This document shows, piece after piece, positions 50,449-60,000 of a stretch of DNA of 60,000 bases. The position numbers were made by a program, and so were the translations under genes. Origin of the DNA: Bugula neritina (Eukaryota; Bryozoa; Gymnolaemata; Cheilostomatida; Bugulidae); contig OZ037765.1 of NCBI GenBank assembly GCA_964035545.1, positions 16,116,698-16,176,697 on the forward strand. The letters are read 5' to 3'. Within the stretch, counting starts at the first letter, position 1. The number at the start of each line of letters is the position of its first letter. The notes beneath the pieces were generated by a model. It saw only the letters and a list, made by a program, of their open reading frames with translations, was not told where the DNA came from and did no database searches.

Positions 50449-53203
50449 TATTCAGGTCTTGCATTTGGTTTTCCACAGCATTGGTATGATTATGCTAAAA
50501 ATTTTACTATCACACTTTTACTATTTACGTTCTACTAACTAATAGGTTTAATATAGTTTGAATCATTTTATATTTTACTACTAATGTTGGTATACTTTTC
50601 AGCTCTCATATGCAAAAATGAAATTAAGCTATTTGATTTAACACACCCTTTGTTGATCTACTGTCACAATTATTGCTTAGCATTGTAAGTAATTTCTCTA
50701 GTTATTCTATTTCCTATTCAGGCAAGTTGTCTATTGTTTACTGCTTCACTATTTGAAAGCATCACTAAAATTCAGAGCTTTGCAACACCTCATAAATTTT
50801 TGAATTTATTTAATGTAACATTTTTTACAATTTTTCCCTGTTATAAAAGAGCCAATTTTAATGGTTGCCACAGGATTTACTGGTATTCATGTTAAAAATA
50901 TCTGTCATGATGTTAACTAGCTGATTAGAAGTTGCACTTGGAATTACCTGTATAATTCTTTGTCACCAAGTTTCAGTTTTCAAATTTTACAACTGGATGG
51001 TATGATTTGCTATTTTAATATTATGAGTGTTGAGGGAGTCAATGTTTTACCTTTGAAGTTGATCTATCATTGAGTAACGATAAAAATGTGTGAAGTGCTT
51101 ACTGATTTATTTTGATATTAATGTTTCTTAATTTTTACCCTAATCATCTATATTATGATGTTGAGAATTAGTTTGCTACTGTCTCACTATCAGTCTCCTT
51201 GACAATACACTTTTTCTCTGATTAGTTTATTAGATTTTACATAAACCATTAGTAGAGTGATAGATTTCCTGATCTAATCAATATATATTTATACTTTATC
51301 TTAACAGGGAATATAACTTTTATAAAAAATATTATAAAATGTAATCAATAAGTAACACAGTGTGGTTTCTGCACTTTATTTTAATTTTGTCTCTTTGAAT
51401 CTCAAAAGACATCTCTGTAAAGTCTCGAGTTAGCAGGATTATTTTATATGTGCATAAATTTTCAACATAGCTGATAGCTAGTATATTTGAATTATGTTGA
51501 GATTATTTGCACATCAATAAAATAGTCTTGGCCATGGCCATGCACAGAGCTGAAAAACTACATATAGTAAGTAAACTTGGCTTGCGTAATTAAGAGCATA
51601 TAGTGAACCCTGGAGGATAGTCTAAATTCATAAAATTTAATTAAGCTTCACCAACAAATTGGGCTGTGTATTATACGTATAAGCACTTATGTCTTTAAAA
51701 CAATGCTGGTGTTTTTATACTATTTTAATCGTGACTAGAGTCAAAATGCTTTTGGCTCAGTTATGTTTATAGAGGAAAACCCTAAAGCTTTGCTATAATT
51801 TAAAATATATAAAATAATTACTATGCTTAAGCCACCCATTAGAACAAAGGTCTGGTGGTGCCTTACCTTTAAAGATCATGGGTGAATACTTCTTTGGTGT
51901 GTGCAATTTACCACAACGATACTAATTTCTTGTTAGAAAACTAGGACAAGCTGTTCTATACTGATTGAGTAAACCAGAAACACTAACACCAGGTATCATC
52001 TTAAGTCTGAACAGGTTAATTATGACAGACCTAACACATTTGAGCTAAATGTATTGCTATTATAAAATTATTTCCTATCCAACTTTAGGCAACATTTTTG
52101 CTATCACATCAGAAAGTATGGAGGAAGCTTATAAATGATAGCAATGAAACTACAAGTCCAAAAAAAAGTTTCCCAACCAAACCATATGGGAGCAGTAGTG
52201 GAGAAGTTGAGATAGCCTAAGATCTTTAATGTTAATATTGAAATTTGGTTTGGGCTATGGGTCAGAATTTTTTTGAGAACATAACTTCTTTTGCTACATT
52301 TTTAATCTAGAATACAGGCTTTTCTCAATTTTCTCAATATCTCCATTACTTCACCTACCTCCACCAAGCGCACAAAGTGTTGCCATAACCAGTTGTCTTA
52401 TGATAAAACCAACTCACAAAATCAAGATTACCTGCTTCTAATTCCTTTCCAGACCCTTTTACAGTTTAGTTTTGGCAGGCTCATAACACCTATTTAAAAT
52501 GGTAAACTCAATATTTTATTATATATAAGAACCTTATGAACCTATATGCATGTTGCTCTAATTGATGCCATTGAAAAAATTTGACTACAGACTGCTATGC
52601 TTCACACACTCACCTGTCTAAAGCTCTACTATTATCTTTGAGGAAATTACAGAACTTCAAGAACATAAAACTGCATGTATTTCTATTTTTGGTTTGTATG
52701 CTGATGCATTCTTTACAAAACTTATAATAATAATCCCGTTTCTGTTCTTCATCCATGGTAGATTTTTTCTGTGACATCTAAAAATCAGTTTTAAGAATAT
52801 ATAGAAATCAAGACATGCTATGATAGGTGGTTATAGAATAGCTGTTTATGGTTTAAATCAAAGATTTCTATAGTCAACTTTTTTAATTTCCTGGCAATTA
52901 GCATCAAGAAAACATTCTGGTGCATATTTTTTGTGAAACACAAAGTTAAAAAAGGCTATAGAGAGAGATGTTTTTATAGTTGCATTTGAAGAAAACTGCA
53001 TTTAACTAGAACTTTCAAAACATGAGAGAATTCACAAGGAAACCGAGGTAAAGTGCTTAAATTCAGATCAAAATGAGACACATGCATACAGGCATGATTC
53101 TATAAAGAAAATATGCTATGAAAAATTTTAGCTCCAAGGTATAATAGTAATGCCATAAGATGCTGAAGTTTTTATCTGAGGCTAAATATTTGCAATAATA
53201 TAC
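50449..53203. other. Paxillin 3' flank and intergenic sequence
   Basis: The first part must hold the paxillin 3' UTR; a clear AATAAA occurs near 51517. The rest is AT-rich with no recognisable exon or repeat. Confidence 0.45.
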
Positions 53204-53652
53204 TGTTGTAGTTTTGTGCACTACTGAAGTGGGGTATTATTGTACACAAGAGTTACTGCTGCATGGTTCACTATGAGGTTATGAAAAGAACCGAAATAGT
53301 TGACGTTTATAAAAGATCTGTATTGAATGTCTAATTAGATACAAATAAAGTCATCAATGGTCGCAAAAGAATATACACAATATTATCCTAGTCTATCTGA
53401 CAGTTATCCTCTGACTGAAACTGTGTGCCGGAAGGCGCTATTTATATCCAGGAGGTGGATACTGATTGGCCAGTGGAAGGTTCCGGCGGTGTTGCCGCAG
53501 AGAGTGACTCGGTGCCGCTTGGAACTGTGGCATCGCTAACAGAGTTGTAGTCTCTTGGAACTTTATGCCTCATAATATAATACAATGTCACCTCTCTGCT
53601 GCAAGTACTTATGTAAGGGGTACTGGGGGGTATACTTCCCGCAGCCATTACA
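53204..53652 (-). repeat. Solo LTR, minus orientation (LTR1)
   Basis: On the minus strand it runs TGTAATGGCTGCGGGAAG to ACAAAACTACAACA, with TG...CA ends and 449 bp. It carries a CCAATCAG box and a TATAAATA promoter in the expected U3 order. It is homologous along its length to the LTR at 58872-59301, with shared TATACCCC-CAGTACCCC, CCGGAACCTT and AGTGCACAAAACT words. Neither a primer-binding site nor a polypurine tract adjoins it, so it is most simply a solo LTR. No exact target duplication is visible. Confidence 0.7.
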
Positions 53653-54788
53653 ATATTACCATTTGAAAACTTATATTTTTTCACCGAACATGGAGATCAT
53701 ATATGAAATATTTAGATGTCAATTTTACTCCTAGTGGACTTGAATATAATATGAGCTTTGTGTAGACTGTAAAATTTCTTGGCTTTCGATCATCATGCCT
53801 TACCAGGACACTGCCTACTCCTTCTTGAAAAAAAGTATTCAAAATATGCTAGAAGCTTTGAACAACTTTCAAAGTACTTCAAGTCATCACAGAGACTACT
53901 TAAGTAGAAAAGTTTGTAAATGCACAAAGATGGCTCAATAAAATTTTCAGCCCTCTCTACAAAATTAAACTTATGTTGCACGTAAAAACGTTATCAAGCA
54001 GCTGCATCTAGAGAAGGGCAACAATTGCCTTCATCAACGCTCCATCTCCAAAATGTAGTGAGTAGACTGTAGATTGTTGAAAAAGACCGCATCACTATAA
54101 CATAACTGACTCAAGCCCCTGAGCCTAAAATACATTGAAAAGTATTATATTCTGTTGCTGTAAAACTGATTGCAATGCATCCTGATGCAAGGATTGTCTG
54201 AATAAAAGATCCTTTTGAAGAAAAAGACCCAAATGAGGTAATGGCATTAATAATGATTGTAAGAAAACTCGAAACATTTGTTATATAATTTGCTTCAGAC
54301 AAAAATTTTATATTCTATGCTTTAATCTTTCCCCATTTTTGTGATTTTAAAATACATTTACTGCTTTCACAGAATCTTGTTTTATTTTTGCAGATCAATA
54401 GAAGACTTATTTGGTTGATGCTCAAAAGATTTCAACATGCATCCATAACAAATTTTTTAAAAATTCAATTCTTTGACATATTAGCATAAATAGCTTTCAA
54501 TGTTACATAACTAGCTTCTTTTCTATACTTGTTATGTATCATGCTTTTGCCAAATGTAATGTGTCATTCATGCATATAGCAAACACGTGTTTCTATTGAC
54601 AACTTGGTTGTGAAAAAAGATAGTGTTTTGCAAATTATGAATGCAGAATTAGTGTATAATTTTAATAAACAACTAATTTTTGTATCTCACCAAACATTAT
54701 TGTTTATAGACAGATAGTTAGTATTGGATGCTATTTTGCACGATATGCACTTCTAATTTAATCACCCATCCAATATGTATATTTGTCT
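53653..54788. other. AT-rich sequence between solo LTR and retrotransposon pol
   Basis: No supported gene. Composition is like the host. It ends in a sharp change to GC-richer DNA at about 54790, where the retrotransposon remnant starts. Confidence 0.4.
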
Positions 54789-55327
54789 ATCAGCAGTACA
54801 TACCTGACTTTGCGGGGATAGCGCAGCTGGTAAATCGGCTCACCGCAAAGGGGGGACTAATGGCAGTGAACCGCAACTGAACAGCAAGCATTTGACAGCC
54901 TCGAGGGTTGCTTGCTAAAGCGATCGCCCTGGCCTACCCAAATCCTGCATGGGAATACATCCTAGACACTGATGCCAGTGACCACAATGTGGGTGCCGCG
55001 CTGTCGCAGATCCAAGATAGCCGGGAGGTAGTCGTTGCTTACTATAACAAAGCTCTCTTCACCGCTGAGAAGAATTATTGCACCACCAGAAAGAAGCTCC
55101 TGGCAGTAATTAAGGCGGTGAAACACTTCCGACCTTGTCTCTACGGTAGAATGTTCCGGCTGCGAACGAATCATGCCTCATTGATTCGGTTGTGTAAGAA
55201 GGCTGAACCTTCCAGTCAGGTCGCACAATGGCTCAAATTCCTGGCCGACCTTTCCTACCGGATCGAACAATGCAAACGGGCTAAACCGGTGACCAGGCGG
55301 AGGGTGCAGGCAGTGTCTCAACATTAA
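54789..55327 (+). pseudogene. Ty3/Gypsy pol remnant: end of reverse transcriptase and RNase H
   Basis: The remnant starts inside the RT thumb/connection (YIPDFAGIAQLVNRL) and, after a frameshift near 54840-54910, continues as an open RNase H domain. That domain has the catalytic LDTDASDHNVGAALSQ and then NYCTTRKKLLAVIKAVKHF. The catalytic part of RT, the protease and gag are absent, so the copy is 5'-truncated. The GC content is clearly higher than that of the host genes around it, as expected of a transposon with its own codon use. It is not functional. Confidence 0.85.
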
Positions 55328-56190
55328 GAAGAGGGACGGAGGCCCCTTTAGTTTTAATGTGGAGGCACAGCCTGAAGACGGAGGCGGGTACAGCTAGAGG
55401 CATGGTCGACTAATGCCCGACAATTCTGCCAATGCTGCCAACCCCATTTTGGCTGATAGTGTCACTGAGCTACGGAAACTCCAGGAAACTTTGCTTGAGA
55501 TAGTGGGCAACATTTACCTGACCAAAAAAAGAAAAGGCGACCCAGTGAGGAGGAGCAATAGAAGAAGTGTTCTGAGTTCCAGATGTTCTGCCGTCGCTGA
55601 GACTCCTTGCGGATCAACTCAGATAGGCTCTTGACCATCACGTTGGTCGCCACTGACAGACACCCAAAGCGGGAGCGGGTGGTCTGTTCCTTCGCCCTTT
55701 GTCCAGAGTTAATTTGGGACACACACAAGCAGGCCCACGCAAGGGTCCAGCGTGTGTTCACAAAGTTACAACTCCGGTGGTACTAGCCAAAGATGAGGCG
55801 TGACGTGCAGCTCAAAGTGAAACAGTGTGAAATCTGTCAGGCTAGCAAGCATGGCCAATCCCCACGTAACTTGGGGTGGCGAAGGCTGTGTGCTGGTCGC
55901 TCATAGCAGGTGGTCGCTGTTGATCTAGTAGGCCTCATGCTCCTGACACCTCGAGGCAACAGCTGGATCTTGATGCTCTCGAACCACTTTACTCGGTAGG
56001 CCGATGCCTTAGCTATACCAGACACATCGGCTCCAACAGTGGCCCCGGTGCTCGATCAGAATGTCTTCTGTTATCTAGGCCTTCCAAAACAGATACATTT
56101 AGACCAAGGTGCCCAGTTTCAGTCTCCGCTCATGGGTGACCTCTGTCACCTCTGGGGGTGGGGGGAACCAGAGCGAGACTACCCCGTACC
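55328..56190 (+). pseudogene. Ty3/Gypsy integrase remnant: zinc-binding domain and catalytic core, broken
   Basis: A linker follows RNase H. Then comes the H2C2 zinc-binding domain, with H-x3-H (HKQAH) from about 55724 and C-x2-C (CEIC) at 55826-55837. In between, an in-frame TAG (55784-55786) interrupts the frame. The core shows the first acidic residue in VAVDLVG, another TAG near 55997, and the second in LDQGAQF near 56100. The third acidic residue lies downstream in a different frame. Stops and frameshifts make it a pseudogene. Confidence 0.8.
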
Positions 56191-57215
56191 ATCCTCAAGG
56201 TAACTGGGTTGTGGAACGCAATAACCGCATGATAGGAATGCGCTCCGGAGCCTGTTCCTCGGCCGCAGTCAAGAAGAATCGGATACGGTGCTCCCACAGG
56301 TTATGCGAGCCTACCGCAGTACACCTCACACCAGTGCTTTAGAGACTCCCAACTTCTTGATGCTCGGTCAAGAGACACGAGTCTCTGACCACCTCACCTA
56401 CCACATTCCCGACCACAATAACTCCCTACATGAGTATGTGGGGGAGTTGGTAGAGCACATGAGGACTCACACGGTATGCGTCGAGAGAAGCAATGGCAGG
56501 TACAGAACGATGACTCTGACGAGCCCTCTATTAGCTGGGGGACTGCGTCTAGATGGCCAACTACTGCAGGCACTGCAGACAAGCGGCGAAATCACAGCCG
56601 ACGTTCGTGGGACCCTCTCTGGTAGTCGAGGCTCTGCCCATTCATATGTTCAAGGTCGAACGCTCAGGACAGGTGTCTTTTCAAAATGAAGTTTGCTTGA
56701 AGCCATACTGGGCTAGCCCCAATGCGGTAGAGGCAGCACCGCCGTTGCTCGAGCTCAGGAGGCAGACGGAAATGCGAGGGTGGGTACGGCACGGACCCAA
56801 GTTTGAAGTGGTGGTGCCGCGAGACAATGATCTGATCAGAGACAGGCGGCCACCCCCTCCGCCAGAGGATCAACTGCCACCTCCAGAATCAGCCTCAGTC
56901 TTGCCACCCACTGAGCCTGACCCGGGCCAGAAAGTGAGGACCCCCCCTCTCCGAGGGCTGTCTCGACTCAAGCGGCTGAACAGGAACCAGTATAGGTTCT
57001 CCCACCCAAGCAACTCCTTCTGCGGTTCTCAGGAGCTCAAGGGCGGAGTCCCTGCTACTTCTCGAGAGAAGTCAGCGGTCGCGGCAACCTCCGCCATACC
57101 TGCGAGACATTGTCTGCGACTGCGTACAAAACAGCAGATAAAGGAGTCATGCAGCAAACACCGCAGGAAGTTGCTGCGGGCAATGTGGGAGCTGTGGGCC
57201 CGAAGGCAATGGTGA
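56191..57215 (+). pseudogene. Ty3/Gypsy integrase C-terminal part and pol tail, frameshifted
   Basis: It opens with TPYHPQGNWVVERNNR, which holds the catalytic glutamate. It continues in other frames with MRAYRSTPHTSALETPNFLM and then VGPSLVVEALPIHMFKVERS and LKPYWASPNAV, typical of the integrase carboxy-terminal SH3-like region of animal Ty3/Gypsy elements. A proline-rich, arginine-rich tail ends at the stop before 57215. At least two frame changes occur (near 56290 and 56550). Confidence 0.8.
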
Positions 57216-58560
57216 TTTTTGCGAGGGCAGAGTTGTGGACGGAATTAATCTGCCAGCAGTACAAAATCCGAGAGCACGTACAGCAATATGCAGATGTAGT
57301 TAAGGCCAGACGTACGTTCCACAAATCACCACACTTCACCTCCAAACGTTCAAGTATGCAACTAAATACTGAATTTAAGGGTAAGTCAGTCAGATCTAGT
57401 ATTCCTACTAATATGGAAACTGGTCTGTTATCAGTTCAGTCTGACTCCATTAACCTAGTTGAGTCGGACTTGCTAAAGACTTCGGCTACAGGTAATGGCG
57501 GCGAGAGCATGATAATGAAAAGCAATCTTCTAGATCTTAAACTGGTATTCATGACTCTCAGTCAGTCTACCTCACTGCCAACTGTGAGTGCGTAGTGAAA
57601 ACGTTTGTGATTCTCAAACTGTACAGTGTCGGGTCTAACACGAGTCAGAGTGTTCAGATCCCTACAGGTCTCACACTGATTCTGCTCTTTTCAGATACCA
57701 CTCGACCTGCTGCCGTGAATGCCTCCATGCCACCCAAGCTTATCTGGGATGACAGCTTAGTGCCAGAGCAGCCACCCTCACCTCTCCTTCTACTGTCAGA
57801 CTCCCTTCACAAACGATGGCGCTGGGTAGACCTGGTAACTGATCTCCAGATGCGGGCCGTTTGGGGGACATCAATAACACCTCTTGCCAGTTATGCCAAA
57901 AAACATTCAGTTCTACTCCTTACCTGAAGCGCCACGTGCACCGGCATTATACGGTGACTTTTTGTCCATGCAGAGTACATGATTATTACGAGCACTATGT
58001 TGAGTGCCACCAGCTGCTACGGAGGGTATACCTTTCAAGTTGACAAGCTCATGTTCACGAAGTTTTTCGCCATCATCCAGCCGCTAATCAACAACACAAG
58101 GGACATGACTGCCTTGTCCCAGGGATTTCCATCTACTCAGCCTATCACAGAGGGACCAATTCCAGCACCAGACCGAACATCGTTCATCTAGTCAGCATCT
58201 TCTTGTCAGTCTCGTCCTCATCACCCAGCCCCCTCCGCTGTGTGGCAACCGACCCAGTGACAGCTGGACCATCGCCTCATTGGCAATCTTCTCCTCCAAA
58301 AGACGCCAGGCCCATTAAGAGGCCAAAGAGACACAATGATACGAAGGCTGACCGAGAGGTACCTGGTCCCTCAACCCCAGACTCCCAATGACTCCATCTG
58401 CGAAGCTGAGCGGCATATCCATAAACTACAAATCGGGTTTGACCAGCTCGCACCCCAACTGTTGGCCACTACTAGCGGGCTGAACCAGCTAAAAGACTAC
58501 GTGGCCCGCCTAAAAAGGACACTCTGTAAAACCTAAAACCATCTGCCACCCGCTCCGGGC
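57216..58560 (+). pseudogene. Extra coding region 3' of pol with a C2H2 zinc finger (broken)
   Basis: The GC-rich composition continues for 1.3 kb beyond pol, where a minimal Ty3 element would have only a polypurine tract and LTR. Overlapping frames at 57110-57595, 57595-57927, 57861-58043, 57979-58191, 58203-58391 and 58336-58536 look like fragments of one or two proteins split by frameshifts. At about 57888-57953 there is a classic C-x2-C-x12-H-x3-H finger (CQLCQKTFSSTPYLKRH, then VHRH), followed by a second Cys/His cluster (CPCRVHDYYEHYVECH). A basic PIKRPKRH, like a nuclear localisation signal, and a leucine-rich C-terminus follow. I do not recognise the protein. It could be an element-encoded accessory protein or a captured host gene. 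Confidence 0.55.
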
Positions 58561-58848
58561 ATGCATATATTTTATGTTGATACTTCATTTTTTTGTATTT
58601 TTTTACTTTGTATTTTTCTTTTCTTTCTAACATAGCAGTTGCTTACTGTTGTTACAAGTCCCACTTGTTGACTACATTGGTCGAGCTGTGATACAAGGAT
58701 GTCTCAAATTTAGTTCTTTCCAATATATTTTGTACCATAAGTTTTTATAATAATGTGTCTTTAAACTAGCACTTGTTAATATATAGTTTTTTTACATTTA
58801 CCAATACTTCCCTATGTTTTTGGATGTATCAGAAAGTGGGCTTTCTGC
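58561..58848. other. AT-rich end of the retrotransposon internal region
   Basis: After the last GC-rich frame, the sequence returns to an AT-rich composition and runs up to the polypurine tract. No gene is visible. Confidence 0.4.
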
Positions 58849-58871
58849 TGGAAGGAGGGGGGGGGGGGTGG
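58849..58871 (+). promoter_or_regulatory. Polypurine tract of the truncated LTR retrotransposon
   Basis: A purine-only run (GGAAGGA followed by about 12 G, then a short TGG) lies directly against the TG that begins the LTR. This is where plus-strand priming occurs in LTR retroelements. It ties the upstream pol remnant to the LTR at 58872 and fixes the element's orientation as +. Confidence 0.7.
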
Positions 58872-59301
58872 TGTAGTAGTTGGGAAAATTATACCCCTCA
58901 GTACCCCCTGCTAAACACTAACAATATATTATGGTGCAACTATAGTCTCATGGACCACAACTCCGCTAGTCATGCCGCTTCTCTGTGCCGCACCACACTA
59001 CTCTTTACGGTGACACTACCGGAACCTTATCTTATCTAATCAGGATCAACCCCATGTATATAAACAATATCTTTTGGTGCCCACACCAGCCTAGACGATG
59101 GTAGTTAAGCAGATAAGTTGACCTTGTGAAACGTTTTGCTAATTGTACTCTTTTCTCTCTTATACTTATATATGATTTTTATTGTGCGTAATTGAAATAC
59201 TAATACAGTTCTCTCGATGAACAATCAACTGGTTCAGTGGATATGCAGTAATTATTGAGCACGCAATAACACCCTCAAGAATAGTGCACAAAACTGCAAC
59301 A
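58872..59301 (+). repeat. 3' LTR of the truncated Ty3/Gypsy element (LTR2)
   Basis: It starts TGTAGTAGTTGGG, ends ACAAAACTGCAACA, and is 430 bp long. It contains an AATCAG box followed by TATATAAA in promoter position. It is homologous to the inverted LTR at 53204-53652 but well diverged. It is preceded by a polypurine tract and followed by host-like sequence rather than a primer-binding site. A 5' LTR in the same orientation is missing. Confidence 0.72.
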
Positions 59302-59384
59302 CTATGGCTATTCTTATAAAACTTGCTACTCCATATTTATGGTAATAATTTGTTTTTCTTTAGAAAGAGTTACCATCAAAATTA

Positions 59385-59797
59385 TGTGATGGCTCACAGA
59401 TCATATATAAGTATAGTAGAAGGAGGGAGTTCACCGTCCTCTTCTTTCCTTTTTATAGTTGGAGGCAGTCATGGCGTTTCTGCATCCCGCATCACGCGGA
59501 TGCCACGTGGACAGTAACATGACAATTTTGGGCCCTCCAATCAGGATGGGGGATCCGATTATATCACGAGGGGCAGTCTGCTCCCGAGTCAGTTGTGATC
59601 AGTTGGACAAGCAATAGACACTTATGTATAGTAATAGTATTGTATGGATTATTTATAACGTTGTTGTTGTATCTATCATATAAAATATATATCGTATTAT
59701 TCTCATGAAACAAACCAGTGAAGTCGATTGTATAGCTTTGAGTAATGTACTGAAAGACTGATACACATTACCCACACTTACTGAAGAAAGCATAACA
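59385..59797 (+). repeat. 5' LTR of a second Ty3/Gypsy-like element (LTR3)
   Basis: The proposed span starts TGTGATGGCTCA (compare TGTAATGGCTGC of LTR1) and ends AAAGCATAACA, 413 bp. It has a CCAATCAG box and a TATAT sequence in the same relative positions as the other two LTRs. A primer-binding-like TGGTGGGATACTG starts two bases after its end, and a gag-like frame begins at 59821. The left boundary is less certain than the right one. Confidence 0.6.
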
Positions 59798-59798
59798 G

Positions 59799-59811
59799 TG
59801 GTGGGATACTG
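59799..59811 (+). promoter_or_regulatory. Candidate tRNA primer-binding site
   Basis: TGGTGGGATACTG begins with the TGG complementary to a tRNA CCA end and lies one base after the LTR. I cannot name the tRNA. Confidence 0.45.
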
Positions 59812-59820
59812 TATATCAGA

Positions 59821-60000
59821 ATGGCAGAAAACAACACTGGACTACACCCACAACAGACAGAAGGTGAGCGTGACAATAACGTTGTTCCCATAGACCCCAT
59901 GGTAGAGGAAAGGGGGGGCCCATAGAGAACTAGTAGCTGACAGGTACCAATTGAAAGCCCCCAACTTCACGGGTGATGAAGAAGTGGAGCTGTTCATACG
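59821..60000 (+). pseudogene. Start of a Ty3/Gypsy gag, frameshifted, runs off the window
   Basis: ATG 59821 opens a 34-codon frame (MAENNTGLHPQQTEGERD...) that ends at TAG 59923-59925. In the adjacent frame the sequence continues past this point as LVADRYQLKAPNFTGDEEVE, which fits the start of a Ty3/Gypsy capsid region. The switch falls at a run of seven G (59912-59918), so a one-base slip is the likely cause. The rest of the element lies beyond the window. Confidence 0.6.

Overview
The window is AT-rich, intron-rich nuclear DNA from an animal, probably an aquatic invertebrate. Every conserved gene is a metazoan family: a centrosome-linker protein, a cytosolic pentose-phosphate enzyme, an SLC26 anion exchanger and the focal-adhesion adaptor paxillin. 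Introns are mostly 0.2-2 kb with GT-AG borders. I cannot name the species. The low GC and the many small DNA transposons would suit a mollusc or another marine invertebrate, but that is inference.

Layout, left to right. About 2.77-13.4 kb: LRRC45 on the + strand, 13 exons visible, with the N-terminal exons missing. A decayed SINE, two MITE-like elements and a LINE reverse-transcriptase tail lie in its introns. 13.4-24.4 kb: an intergenic stretch colonised by DNA transposons. These are a 1.35-kb TA-flanked element with an iterated GGGGCACAAYGGGCC-type motif, and two unrelated MITEs with 8-bp target duplications inserted side by side. 24.4-25.1 kb: ribulose-phosphate 3-epimerase with an uninterrupted coding region. 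27.4-34.2 kb: a 15-exon SLC26A11-type anion transporter, with a 104-bp tandem duplication over one 3' splice site. 34.2-43.0 kb: intergenic, with a second copy of one MITE family, microsatellite and cryptically simple DNA, and a small inverted-repeat element with a G-rich core. 43.0-50.4 kb: paxillin in 10 exons, with a long inverted repeat in intron 1 and a GC-AG intron among the LIM exons. 53.2-60.0 kb: Ty3/Gypsy-type LTR retrotransposon debris: a solo LTR in minus orientation; a 5'-truncated, frameshifted pol followed by an extra region with a C2H2 zinc finger, a polypurine tract and a 3' LTR; then the 5' LTR, primer-binding site and start of gag of another element running off the right edge.

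The four host genes are all on the + strand but do not form a pathway. LRRC45 and paxillin are cytoskeletal/centrosomal and adhesion proteins, RPE works in sugar-phosphate metabolism, and SLC26A11 moves anions across membranes. The most unusual items are the splice-acceptor triplication in SLC26A11, the hairpin-forming element next to paxillin exon 2, and the zinc-finger-bearing accessory region downstream of the retrotransposon pol.
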